64,000 bases of DNA from Sphingosinicella sp. (GTDB taxonomy: Bacteria; Pseudomonadota; Alphaproteobacteria; Sphingomonadales; Sphingomonadaceae): assembly GCA_013816585.1 (NCBI GenBank), contig JACDEE010000004.1, forward strand, positions 102,607 to 166,606. Reading direction: 5' to 3'. Each line of letters opens with the position of its first letter. The stretch's first letter is position 1. A program made the translations under genes and the position numbers. Below, in pieces: positions 26,565 through 34,714 of the stretch. The notes under the pieces were generated by a model that did no database searches, had not been told where the DNA came from, and was given only the letters and a program-made list of their open reading frames with translations.

Positions 26565-27752
26565 ATGTCGGGACGCATAGCCGCCTGGGGGCTTGGGCTT
26601 TCTCCAATAATCTTGTTTTTGATCACCTGTTCGGCGCCGGCCGCGCCATCGGCACGGTCGATCAAGGAATTGGCGCTGCCGGTCTTGCTGGTGGAGTTTA
26701 TCGTAATTGGCCTGGCTGTGGTCGAACGGCCTAAGGCCGATTGGAAGCTGAACGCAGTTTGGGTGAGCCTCGCGGGCCTGGTTGCGATTGCGTGGGTAAC
26801 CGCCATTACCGCCCCTCAACCCGTCGCAGGCATGATCCGAACGGCATTGTGGATGATTCATCTGGCGTTTGGAATATCGATTTCGCACCTTGCCCGGCGC
26901 GAGCCTTCATTACCGGAAGATATGCCAAAGGCGCTGATGGTCGGCTTTTTGGGCCTTACTCTTCTGTTCGTCATCTTCGCGGCGATCGTGAACCGACCGG
27001 ACTATGATTGGATCACCAACATCCCCGCTTACGGCAATATCAGGTGGTTCGGTTATTTTGCGGCCGTGGCGATTGCCCTGTCGGCGCCGGGGGTGGAACG
27101 CGGTCGCAAACTCGCGTTCGTTGCATGTACTTTGGCATTCGCCATTGCGTTCTGGACCGGATCCAGAGGCGCCCTGGCAAGCACCCTGATCGGTATCGCG
27201 GGAGCTGCGCTGTTTTTCCCTACGTTGAGAAGATTTGCCTTTTGGGGGCGGTTCGGCGCGGGCTTCTCGTTTGGCCTCCTGCTCTCACTGGGTTTGGATG
27301 CGGCATTCCCCATCCAGGGTGCCGCTCGCATCGTTTCTGAAGCGTCGGGCATCATGGGCGGAAGCGGCAGAGTGGAACTATGGTTCGCTACCCTGCAAAA
27401 TATCGCGCTGCGTCCCTGGTTCGGGTGGGGGGAAGGGCAGGTTGGGTTCATGTCAGGCCGGGAGCTTGGCGTGGGTCACCCACATAATTTCATTCTCCAG
27501 GTCGTTCATGCATGGGGCTTGGCTGGCGCCGCACTGCTGATCCTCCCCGCAGCATGGCTGGCCCGGTTGGTTCTACGACCGCCCGACCCCCGCGCGCTTT
27601 CGCTGAATTGCGCCGTGATAGTCCTTGCGGCTTTCTCGATGATCGACGGTACGCTTTTCCACGTCCATTCGCTCGCCATCTTCGCGGCCTGCGTCGGAAT
27701 CCTGGGCGCGCAAAAGAATGGCGAGGGCCGCCGAGACGAAGCCGCGGCCTAG
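26565..27752 (+). CDS. O-antigen ligase/polymerase family membrane protein
   Basis: 395 residues with ten or more hydrophobic segments. The Wzy_C-type core is recognisable: an extended periplasmic loop with RIVSEASGIMGGSGRVELW, PWFGWGEGQVGFMS and GHPHNFILQVVHAWGLAGAALL, where the Arg and His residues are typical of the ligase/polymerase family. It starts a polysaccharide locus continued by the asparagine synthase and glycosyltransferase downstream. Ligase and polymerase cannot be told apart here. Confidence 0.85.
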   Translation: MSGRIAAWGLGLSPIILFLITCSAPAAPSARSIKELALPVLLVEFIVIGLAVVERPKADWKLNAVWVSLAGLVAIAWVTAITAPQPVAGMIRTALWMIHLAFGISISHLARREPSLPEDMPKALMVGFLGLTLLFVIFAAIVNRPDYDWITNIPAYGNIRWFGYFAAVAIALSAPGVERGRKLAFVACTLAFAIAFWTGSRGALASTLIGIAGAALFFPTLRRFAFWGRFGAGFSFGLLLSLGLDAAFPIQGAARIVSEASGIMGGSGRVELWFATLQNIALRPWFGWGEGQVGFMSGRELGVGHPHNFILQVVHAWGLAGAALLILPAAWLARLVLRPPDPRALSLNCAVIVLAAFSMIDGTLFHVHSLAIFAACVGILGAQKNGEGRRDEAAA

Positions 27753-28117
27753 CCTTCATTAGCCGCCGTTCGGCGCCCGGCCTGAATCGGGCTCCTATTG
27801 GGACCGCCGACCTAAGCCGCTCAATCGCCGGATAATTTGTTGATGCTGGCGGCAAAACTGCTATGCGTCCGACGTCCGGGGGCGGATCAGACTTAGCTGA
27901 ATTATCAATCGATTTGTGGGCGCGGCTCGGCCGTCGCCTGCTGTGGGAATATAGAGTGGCGAATGTTGCCCATAATGGGCAGGTTAAAATGGATGTGTCT
28001 GGAGCATCGCCGGGGACAGCATATTGTCCGTTACGTTACGGGCGAACATCGCCGCGACGGTGAGGTTTGTGTGGGGTTGCTGAGCGTCGACGCCCCAGCA
28101 AATTCGACGGGGGCGTT
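27753..28117. other. Intergenic region upstream of asnB with a 15-bp palindrome
   Basis: No gene seen. Bases 27967-27981 form a perfect 7-bp inverted repeat around one base (TGCCCAT A ATGGGCA), about 137 nt before the asnB start. It could be an operator or part of a promoter; no known family is claimed. The rest shows no signal. Confidence 0.35.
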
Positions 28118-29821
28118 ATGTGCGGAATAATCGGATCGATATTTAGAAAAAGCGGATATCCCCCTGCGCCTGATCTTTCGTGCCTGGCTCATCGCGGCCC
28201 CGATGCCGAAGGGCTTGTAAGCTACGGCAACGTCCAGCTTGGCCATACGCGGCTCAGCATCATCGATCTGGCGGCCGGGGCCCAGCCAATGGCGGACATC
28301 GCCGACCTGGCGATTGTCACCTTCAACGGCGAAATCTACAATCACGGAGAATTACGAAGCGAGCTCGCCCATGCGGGCCACGTTTTTGCGACGCGGTCCG
28401 ATACCGAGGTGATTCTTGCCGCCTACCTTGTTTGGGGATTAGCCGGCTTTGCCCGGCTTCGGGGAATGTACGCGTTTGCGCTCCACGATCGCCGGGACGG
28501 CAAGACCATCCTCGTCCGCGATCCGTTCGGTATCAAGCCGCTCTTCTGGATGCGAGATGGGCGCGGAATTCATTTTGCCTCCGAACAGGAGGCTCTCCTG
28601 ACCTTGTGCGAGAAGGTTCCGGAAGTCGATATGACCTCGGTGCTCGAACTTCTTCAGCATCGATATGTCATGGGTGAAGGAACGCTTTACAAAGGCGTGT
28701 CCCGCCTTGAGCAGGGCACCGCCCTGATCGTCTCGGCCGATGCTGAAAACATGCATTTTCATCGCTTCGTCAGCCTCGCAGATGAGGTGGAAAAGCACCG
28801 CGACTCTTCGAACACCGATTTGTCCGAACAAGTCAGACAGAGGATGGCCGACAGCGTTGCGCATCATATGGTGTCCGACGTGCCGGTCGGTGTTTTCCTG
28901 AGCGGAGGGCTGGATTCCAGCATCGTCGCTTATTGCGCGGGCGAGCTGAACAATACTGCCCGCAAGGCGTTCTCGATAGGATTTGAAGGGGCGGAAACCG
29001 AAGCCAGCGAACTGCCTTATGCGCGGTCGGTCGCTTCGCGCGTCGGCATGGACTTGCACGAAGTGCTGGTGAGTGCCGACGATTTCGTCTCGCTGGCTCC
29101 GATATTGTCGGGCACCTTGAACGGCCCCTTCGCCGATCCCGCCGACATCGCGATGTTGAAGCTTTCGAAGACGGCCGCTCAGTTCGTCAAAGTCGTTCTG
29201 TCGGGCGAAGGCAGCGACGAAGCCCTGGCCGGCTACCCGAAATATGCGGTCGATGGCTATTCCCATGGGTTTGGGGGCGTCATGCGCCTGGCCGACTTAT
29301 GCCTGGGCAGGCGAGGGAAGATAGGCATCGCCGCCGACGCGCTGGCCGAAAGCGACCCTGCGCTGAGGTGGATGAGGTGGTTTCAGAACGATGCTTCCCC
29401 GCAAGGCCTTTTGCAGGGCCTGATACGGCAGGGAGCCGACACCGATCGGGCCTCCACCTGGGTCCGGGACCGGGTGAAATCCTACCCGGCCGACTGGTCG
29501 AATATTCAGCGGATGCAGCTTCTCGACCTGGAATCCTGGCTTCCGAACAACCTGCTGCACCGGGGTGATTTCACCACCATGCGGGCGTCGATCGAGCAGC
29601 GCGTGCCGTTTTTGGACATGGGAATAACGCCTTGGGCAGTCGGCTTGTCCGACAAACAGAAAATTCGCGGTTTGCAGGGCAAAATGCCGCTGCGGCGGGC
29701 CTATGAAGCGGTTCTTCCGCCTGAGGTTGTTTCGAGGAAAAAAGCGGATTTCGTTTGCCGCTGGGCGAGTGGCTGCAGTCCGACGCGAACCTCCGCTCGT
29801 TCGCTCATGACCACCTTCTGA
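28118..29821 (+). CDS. asnB: Asparagine synthase (glutamine-hydrolysing), C-terminus lost by a one-base shift
   Basis: 567 residues from ATG 28118, chosen because it exposes Cys2 (MCGIIGSIF), the amidotransferase nucleophile. The class II glutaminase domain (HRGPDAEGL, FNGEIYNHGEL, SDTEVILAAY) is followed by the ATP-binding synthetase domain (FLSGGLDSSIVAY, VLSGEGSDEALAGYPKY). The family text runs normally to SRKKADF at about 29752 and then turns into 23 unrelated residues ending at 29821. The expected continuation (LPLGEWLQSDANLRSF) is in the +2 frame from 29755. One missing base, probably in TTC(C)GT near 29752, explains it. In polysaccharide loci such enzymes amidate sugars or peptides or serve exosortase-linked pathways. 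Confidence 0.85.
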   Translation: MCGIIGSIFRKSGYPPAPDLSCLAHRGPDAEGLVSYGNVQLGHTRLSIIDLAAGAQPMADIADLAIVTFNGEIYNHGELRSELAHAGHVFATRSDTEVILAAYLVWGLAGFARLRGMYAFALHDRRDGKTILVRDPFGIKPLFWMRDGRGIHFASEQEALLTLCEKVPEVDMTSVLELLQHRYVMGEGTLYKGVSRLEQGTALIVSADAENMHFHRFVSLADEVEKHRDSSNTDLSEQVRQRMADSVAHHMVSDVPVGVFLSGGLDSSIVAYCAGELNNTARKAFSIGFEGAETEASELPYARSVASRVGMDLHEVLVSADDFVSLAPILSGTLNGPFADPADIAMLKLSKTAAQFVKVVLSGEGSDEALAGYPKYAVDGYSHGFGGVMRLADLCLGRRGKIGIAADALAESDPALRWMRWFQNDASPQGLLQGLIRQGADTDRASTWVRDRVKSYPADWSNIQRMQLLDLESWLPNNLLHRGDFTTMRASIEQRVPFLDMGITPWAVGLSDKQKIRGLQGKMPLRRAYEAVLPPEVVSRKKADFVCRWASGCSPTRTSARSLMTTF

Positions 29822-31119
29822 ATTCGAATGGCCACATGTCGGGATGGTTCGGGCGGCGTGAGCTGGAAGAGTTACTGGCCCCAACCGGGACGACCGGCGG
29901 CGCGAAGCTGGTTTGGACCGCCTTGTCACTGGAATTGTGGCTGGCGCGGTTGGGGAAGGCGACGTCGGAAGCGGGCCAATCCGGGACGGTGCCGGCGGTT
30001 CATATTGGATCAGGTCCAGCGGGCATTGGATCGAAATCTCCTATCAAGGTTGCACTGCTGATTCCCAATGGTGTTGATGGACGCGGTGGGATCGAGCGGC
30101 TTGCCTTGTACCTCACCCGGCATTTCGAGCGTTCCGGCGGACGGACAAAGCTCATTCCGGTGCTCAGCCGTTACAGCCAGATTCCCCTGGTGAAGCATTT
30201 TGCGACACCGCCCGCTCTTTTGAAGTTTGGCTGGAATGGCGCGCGCGGCAAATATGATATCGTCCATATCAACGTGGCCCCACGAGGATCCACCTGGCGC
30301 AAAATGGCCTTCGACAAGATCGCCAGACGCAGCGGGGTGAAGCGGCTGATCCATTTGCATGGCAGTGGCTATGACGATTTCTACCGGCGCCAGAATTCGC
30401 TCTCCAGATATGCGATCCGCAGCTTTTTCCAGCGCGCCGACGCGGTGGCCGTTCTTGGGCAGCATTGGCTGAAATTCGTTTGCGACGAACTCAAGGTCGA
30501 TGAGGGGATCATCCATGTCATTGCCAATGGGGTGCCGGAGCCGACCCCGGCCAGGGAAGTCCCCTCCGGGCCTCCTCTGATCGTGTCCCTCGGCCTGGTC
30601 GGCCAGCGAAAAGGAACGGACATTCTGCTTCAGGCGCTCGCGGCGCTTCCAGACGACCTGCAGTGGAGCGCGGCTATCGGAGGCAATGGCGAGGTGCCCA
30701 AATATCGGGCAATGGCGGCCTCTCTCGGCCTTGCCGAAAAGGTTCGTTTTCTCGGCTGGATCGACGAAGCGGGCATGAATCAAACGCTTTCCGAAGCGGC
30801 AATGTTCGTGTTGCCATCCCGCGCCGAAAACCAGCCCGTTTCAATATTGGAGGCGATGGCCAGGGGGTTGCCCGTAATCGCGACGGACGTTGGTGCCATT
30901 TCGGAGCAGGTGATCGACGGAAAAACAGGTTTGCTGGTACAGCCCGCAAACGCGAAGGAATTGGCCATCGCGATCGAACGACTGCTTCGATCGCCCAAAC
31001 TCTCGAAGCAGTTCGGGGAAAGCGGCCGAGGCCGGTTCGAAGAGCTCTTTTCCATTTCGGCGTGCGCGGGGAAATTCGCCGCTCTCTATCAAAAGCTCCA
31101 GGACAATAGGCCATCATGA
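29755..31119 (+). CDS. AsnB C-terminal segment in frame with a GT4 glycosyltransferase
   Basis: 454 residues in one open frame from TTG 29755. Residues 1-65 are the missing C-terminus of the asparagine synthase (PLGEWLQSD, HMSGWFGRRELEELL, LSLELWLARLG). After a linker of about 25 residues a GT-B glycosyltransferase begins (KVALLIPNGVDGRGGIERLALYL). It includes IIHVIANGVPEP, PLIVSLGLVGQRKGTDILLQAL, and the donor-site motif AENQPVSILEAMARGLPVIATDVGAISE. No stop separates the two parts, so with the upstream base restored this would be one AsnB-GT4 polypeptide of about 1000 residues. GTG 29989 could start the glycosyltransferase alone. It probably adds a sugar to the locus polysaccharide. Confidence 0.8.
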   Translation: MPLGEWLQSDANLRSFAHDHLLNSNGHMSGWFGRRELEELLAPTGTTGGAKLVWTALSLELWLARLGKATSEAGQSGTVPAVHIGSGPAGIGSKSPIKVALLIPNGVDGRGGIERLALYLTRHFERSGGRTKLIPVLSRYSQIPLVKHFATPPALLKFGWNGARGKYDIVHINVAPRGSTWRKMAFDKIARRSGVKRLIHLHGSGYDDFYRRQNSLSRYAIRSFFQRADAVAVLGQHWLKFVCDELKVDEGIIHVIANGVPEPTPAREVPSGPPLIVSLGLVGQRKGTDILLQALAALPDDLQWSAAIGGNGEVPKYRAMAASLGLAEKVRFLGWIDEAGMNQTLSEAAMFVLPSRAENQPVSILEAMARGLPVIATDVGAISEQVIDGKTGLLVQPANAKELAIAIERLLRSPKLSKQFGESGRGRFEELFSISACAGKFAALYQKLQDNRPS

Positions 31120-31634
31120 CCTCGCCCGTTCAAGATATTGGAGATTGGCGGGGAATTTGCCGCTGTCCGAGATGCCGTTCCAGGCTGGAGATTCGGGAAG
31201 AAGTGACTTTCTGCTCGGAGGCCACCTGCTGCCACCGTAATCCGGCCTTTTGCGTCCACATTTATATTGGGATTCAAATAATTGCCTGGCGCGATGCCAT
31301 TGGGGGCCAATGTCGTAGCGGTCCCACCCGAACTGGCTACGTCACCCGTCAGTTTTCCGGTGGTGACCGATTTCACGCCGGAAAATATGGCTAGATCGCC
31401 GGGCGCCGACGATCCCTTCGCGGCGACCGCGCAATTGCCTATCGCATCGAAATTGCCCGATACTTCGGCGGCACTGGCAGCTTGGCCATTCACTATCATG
31501 TTGGGAACCGGACAGGTTGCGCCTGCGGGCGAAGACCATGAAAATGGCAGGCTCAGCATGATTGTAGCGGCGCAGGCGAATTTCTTGAGCTTCCTGTTGG
31601 GGACTCGCTCGCACCTTCGATGCTTTGGAACCAT
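31089..31634 (-). CDS. Array paralogue A: secreted module protein with chimeric, truncated C-terminus
   Basis: 181 residues from ATG 31634 (frame open to 31712). The signal region (CAATIMLSLPFSWSSPAGA) and shared module are present: TCPVPNMIVNGQ, SGNFDAIGNCAVAAKGS, KLTGDVASSGGTATTLAPNG, NPNINVDAKGRITVAAGG. At residue 136 or so the family sequence stops. The last 45 residues (LRAESHFFPNLQ... LLSWSF) are merely the complement of the zinc-ribbon remnant and the 3' end of the glycosyltransferase gene. It lacks any C-terminal domain like those of B-D, so it is probably inactive or a bare module. Confidence 0.65.
   Translation of the reverse strand: MVPKHRRCERVPNRKLKKFACAATIMLSLPFSWSSPAGATCPVPNMIVNGQAASAAEVSGNFDAIGNCAVAAKGSSAPGDLAIFSGVKSVTTGKLTGDVASSGGTATTLAPNGIAPGNYLNPNINVDAKGRITVAAGGLRAESHFFPNLQPGTASRTAANSPPISNILNGRGHDGLLSWSF
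31116..31229 (+). pseudogene. 5' remnant of a zinc-ribbon gene cut off by the tail-fibre-like array
   Basis: ATG 31116 overlaps the glycosyltransferase stop by 4 nt, as in a normal operon. It encodes about 38 residues with CRCPRCRSRLEIREE and FCSEATC, a four-cysteine ribbon (Cys17, 20, 33, 38) like those at the N-terminus of methyltransferases in polysaccharide loci. At about 31229 the sequence becomes the antisense of the first array gene (GRITVAA block). The original gene is therefore truncated at this junction. Its identity beyond the ribbon is unknown. Confidence 0.6.
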
Positions 31635-31699
31635 GCCCAATTCACGAGCATCCCTGGCCTTCATGACGGAAGGCCGGCTGGGCTGATTCGGGAATCGCA

Positions 31700-32506
31700 T
31701 CATTCGTTCCATAACGTCAGGGCCAGGCTGGTCTTGTCGCCCCCGTCGGAGATGGTGATTCCCGAACCGGCGCGCCAGCCTGCCTCGAAATAATCGCCTT
31801 CCGCGACGTCGATGATCGCGGAGGTGTTCAAGCCTCCATAGAAATCGGACGCGCTATGGCCATTTGCCACTCTGGTCGACACGTCTCCGCGCACGTGATT
31901 TATCCACATGTGCACGTAGCTACCACTGTCACCAATGGTGACACCCATGTCGAGGGTCAGATGCGCGCGATTATATCCGGCCGGCACCCTTAGGCGACTG
32001 TTGGGCAGATCCGTGATCGCCGGGTCGCCGAACGCCGATGTATCGAACAATATCTTCGTATAGGCACCCGAAGGAGTGGTCTGCCCGGCGTTGCGCCGGA
32101 TCTTGGCGGTCTTAAGGGCAGCTCCGCCAGCCGTCGTTCCGCTGGACGCCGCCGTGATGCGGCCCTTCCCGTCGACGGTGATAACAGGATTTGCATAATT
32201 GCCGGGCGTAACGCCGGTTGGGGAAAGGGTGGTCACGAGTCCCCCGGATGTGGTCACATCTCCGGTCAGATTGCCGCTGGTGACCGATTTCGGGCCGGAG
32301 AATATCGCTAGGTTGCCAGGCGCAGGAGACCCTGTCGTCGATACCGAACAATTGCTCAAGGCGTCGAAATTACCCATCAACTCGGGCGCATCGGCAACCT
32401 GCCCCGCCGTGATAGGATTTGGGACCGGACAGGTTGCGCCGGCGGGCGAGGACCCGATCCAGGTAAGCGCAAGCACCGCCGCCGATAATGTTGAAAAGTA
32501 CCTCAT
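31700..32506 (-). CDS. Array paralogue B: secreted module protein with jelly-roll-like C-terminal domain
   Basis: 268 residues. Signal peptide about 1-24 (YFSTLSAAVLALTWIGSSPAGA), then the shared module: TCPVPNPITAGQVADAPELM, NFDALSNCSVSTTGS, NLTGDVTTSGGLVTTLSPTG and VDGKGRITAASSG (to about residue 125). The unique C-terminal domain (TAKIRRNAGQTTPSGAYTKI, then RVPAGYNRAHLTLDMGV and DYFEAGWRAGSGITI) has the strand pattern of C1q/TNF-like domains at phage tail-fibre tips. The module cysteines (ACPVPN and LSNCSV positions) could form a disulphide. Function unknown; binding of a surface ligand is an inference. Confidence 0.75.
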   Translation of the reverse strand: MRYFSTLSAAVLALTWIGSSPAGATCPVPNPITAGQVADAPELMGNFDALSNCSVSTTGSPAPGNLAIFSGPKSVTSGNLTGDVTTSGGLVTTLSPTGVTPGNYANPVITVDGKGRITAASSGTTAGGAALKTAKIRRNAGQTTPSGAYTKILFDTSAFGDPAITDLPNSRLRVPAGYNRAHLTLDMGVTIGDSGSYVHMWINHVRGDVSTRVANGHSASDFYGGLNTSAIIDVAEGDYFEAGWRAGSGITISDGGDKTSLALTLWNE

Positions 32507-32557
32507 GATAACATTGCCCCCAAAAAAGGAAATCAGATCTCCCGCGGTCGAATCGGC

Positions 32558-33463
32558 TCAGCTCGCATTTCCACGCCCGTAAACTTCAACCTCGGTTTCA
32601 GCGGCGAAATTGCCGGCGGCCATGGTCAGAGTGATCGACGAAATGACTGCCAACGTGCGGCTTTGACCGATGGAAACGACACTATAAGCCGAACCATCGG
32701 TCGCGCTGGCGGAGTGGCGGGCATGCGCGCGAAAAAGCTTGAACAGATTTGTTTTGGTATAGCCCTGAATCACAAATTCGCCGCCGCTGACGAATCCTGC
32801 GGCGTGCGAAGTACCGGGTAAGGCAAAGGCGAGGGCCCAAGAGGTCGCCGCCAGATACTGGTCGGCGTTCCTGGTAGTGCCCAATGCGTATTCGCGCTGT
32901 AAGTCGTAAATATTCGTATTGATGGCGTTCAAGATTATGCTCATGCCCGCGGCGGCTGATGCGGTAGTCCGGCCGACGATACGTACTTCGAGATCCCGGT
33001 ATATTGGCGGGATATTGGTGATGTTGATCACTGGCGAAGTGCCGTTGCCTTGATAGGTTCCGATCAGCTGCAGGCCTCCCGAACCGGGACCGGTGCCGCT
33101 CGATGCGGCCGTCACCCGTCCTTTGGCATCGACGGTGATATTGGCCCCGCTATAGCTGCCCGGGGTAACGCCGCTTGAGGCAAGCGTGGTTGCCGTTCCT
33201 CCCGAAGTGGTTACGTCTCCCGTCAGATTTCCCGACCCGATCGTCTTGGCCCCGGTAAAGACCGGCAGGCTTCCGCTGGCAGGTGACCCGGTCGTGGAGA
33301 CTGAGCAATTGCCCAGCGCATTGAAATTACCCATCACCTGCGTCGCGTCGGCGACCTGGCCATTGGTGAGCGTGTTGGGTACCGGGCAGGCGGCGCTTGC
33401 GGGAGATGATCCGACCATCGTTACAAAAATGCCGGCAATAAGGAGTGCGCTGTTCTTATACAT
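32558..33463 (-). CDS. Array paralogue C: secreted module protein with tail-fibre-like C-terminal domain
   Basis: 301 residues with a GAGGTGAG ribosome site before ATG 33463. Signal peptide about 1-24 (SALLIAGIFVTMVGSSPASA), shared module (ACPVPNTLTNGQVADATQVM ... NITVDAKGRVTAASSGTGPG). The C-terminal domain reads GTYQGNGTSPVINITNIP, RDLEVRIVGRTTASAAAGMS and FKLFRAHARHSASATDGSAY, a pattern common in phage tail-fibre head or tip proteins. It differs wholly from B and D. A 100-nt stretch of its module is identical in D. Confidence 0.75.
   Translation of the reverse strand: MYKNSALLIAGIFVTMVGSSPASAACPVPNTLTNGQVADATQVMGNFNALGNCSVSTTGSPASGSLPVFTGAKTIGSGNLTGDVTTSGGTATTLASSGVTPGSYSGANITVDAKGRVTAASSGTGPGSGGLQLIGTYQGNGTSPVINITNIPPIYRDLEVRIVGRTTASAAAGMSIILNAINTNIYDLQREYALGTTRNADQYLAATSWALAFALPGTSHAAGFVSGGEFVIQGYTKTNLFKLFRAHARHSASATDGSAYSVVSIGQSRTLAVISSITLTMAAGNFAAETEVEVYGRGNAS
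33280..33379. repeat. 100-bp perfect direct repeat, copy in paralogue C
   Basis: Bases 33280-33379 are identical to 34431-34530 without mismatch, and after one difference a further 14 bases match. The repeat codes for the GQVADATQVMGNFNALGNC part of the module. The rest of the two genes is much less similar, which indicates recent gene conversion or duplication of the module. Confidence 0.9.
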
Positions 33464-33630
33464 TGCCTACTCACCTCATTAAGTAGAGGGTGTCCACAGG
33501 TGTCATTTCCCAGATTGCTTGCTTGATCGTGAGGGACATTGACTGGGTGCAGCTACTTCTTGTTTGTCTATCCAAGAAGTGAGTCAAAATGCGTCATTAT
33601 CCGCAGGATACATAGTTAGATCGAATGCTA

Positions 33631-34620
33631 TTACGGATAGGACACTTCAAAGCTGTCGGAGTACATGGAAAGGTTATAATTACCTGAAGAGGTTGCGAAC
33701 CAACCAAACCCTACGTACCCGATATCACCCGTAAACATGGAAGTCTTGGTCACTTGACCAAGAAAAACCCAATTGGCTCCATCGGTAGACCAGTAAGAAG
33801 AGATATTCGTACCATCATATACGATCTTTCTCCATGACGGGGCAGGCCAAGGAAAGGTACGGGCGCCACTAACGGCGGTCGTAGCATTGCCGGTGATGCT
33901 GATTAGAGCATAAGGCATGGCTAGATTTCGAGGGCCGTCCGTGGTGAAATTTCCATTGAAGAAAATTCGATCTGTATTTCCTACCTGAGCTATCGCTAGC
34001 CCGGTAACATTGTACGGATCGCCTTCTATCGAATTATGTACGAACGCTTTTACGGTGAACGGCACGGCCGTGGTGATCGGTTGGCCGATAAAACCGCCTT
34101 GGCGGCCCGTGCCGCTTACCGTGCGGTTGACGATTATTCCCGCGCCCGCATTTTCGTTCGTCGCGCCTGTCATCCCCACCTGGAAAGAATAGGTGAAGTT
34201 CGCAATATAGGGCTGAACTTTGGCAGCACCGCCCCCAGGGCCGGTCCCGGTGGCCGCCGCCGTTATGCGCCCTTTGGCGTCGACGGTGATATAGGGATTG
34301 GCATAATTACCTGGAGCGACCCCGCTGGGGGTAAGCGTGGTTACCACGCCTCCCGAGGTCGTCACGTCTCCCGTCAGGTTGCTCGATCCTATCGTCGTGC
34401 CGCCTGAGAAGACTGCGATGCTGCCGTTTGCAGGTGACCCGGTCGTGGAGACTGAGCAATTGCCCAGCGCATTGAAATTACCCATCACCTGCGTCGCGTC
34501 GGCGACCTGGCCATTGGTGAGCGTGTTGGGCACCGGGCAGGCGGCTCTTGCGGGCGAAGACCAGGACAAGGCTGCTCCCAGGGCTAGGGTCGCCAGAAAT
34601 ACGATGTTCTTGGGCATCAT
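33631..34620 (-). CDS. Array paralogue D: secreted module protein with lectin-like C-terminal domain
   Basis: 329 residues with GGAGGA before ATG 34620. Signal peptide about 1-26 (IVFLATLALGAALSWSSPARA), shared module (to about residue 135), then a domain with FTYSFQVGMTGA, RTFPWPAPSWRKIVYDGTN and SSYWSTDGANWVFLGQ. The YDGTN...STDGANW wording is typical of concanavalin-A-like (LamG-type) carbohydrate-binding sandwiches. It is the most upstream full member of the array, which may be transcribed from between D and the RHS gene or from separate promoters. Confidence 0.75.
   Translation of the reverse strand: MMPKNIVFLATLALGAALSWSSPARAACPVPNTLTNGQVADATQVMGNFNALGNCSVSTTGSPANGSIAVFSGGTTIGSSNLTGDVTTSGGVVTTLTPSGVAPGNYANPYITVDAKGRITAAATGTGPGGGAAKVQPYIANFTYSFQVGMTGATNENAGAGIIVNRTVSGTGRQGGFIGQPITTAVPFTVKAFVHNSIEGDPYNVTGLAIAQVGNTDRIFFNGNFTTDGPRNLAMPYALISITGNATTAVSGARTFPWPAPSWRKIVYDGTNISSYWSTDGANWVFLGQVTKTSMFTGDIGYVGFGWFATSSGNYNLSMYSDSFEVSYP
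34431..34530. repeat. 100-bp perfect direct repeat, copy in paralogue D
   Basis: Second copy of the repeat at 33280-33379, 1151 bp away in the same orientation. It covers the same codons of the shared N-terminal module. Confidence 0.9.
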
Positions 34621-34714
34621 GCCTTATCCTCCAGATCTGGGGCCGCGTTAAATCGCGCCTGTACGGACAGCCTTGAAGAGGCGCGCAGCGAATCCAGGAG
34701 TACCGCCCGATCGC

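Noticed and set aside
33555..33580. ACTTCTTG/CAAGAAGT inverted repeat between paralogues C and D
   Set aside because: Eight-bp AT-rich stem with no T tract in either direction; not supported as a terminator or operator.
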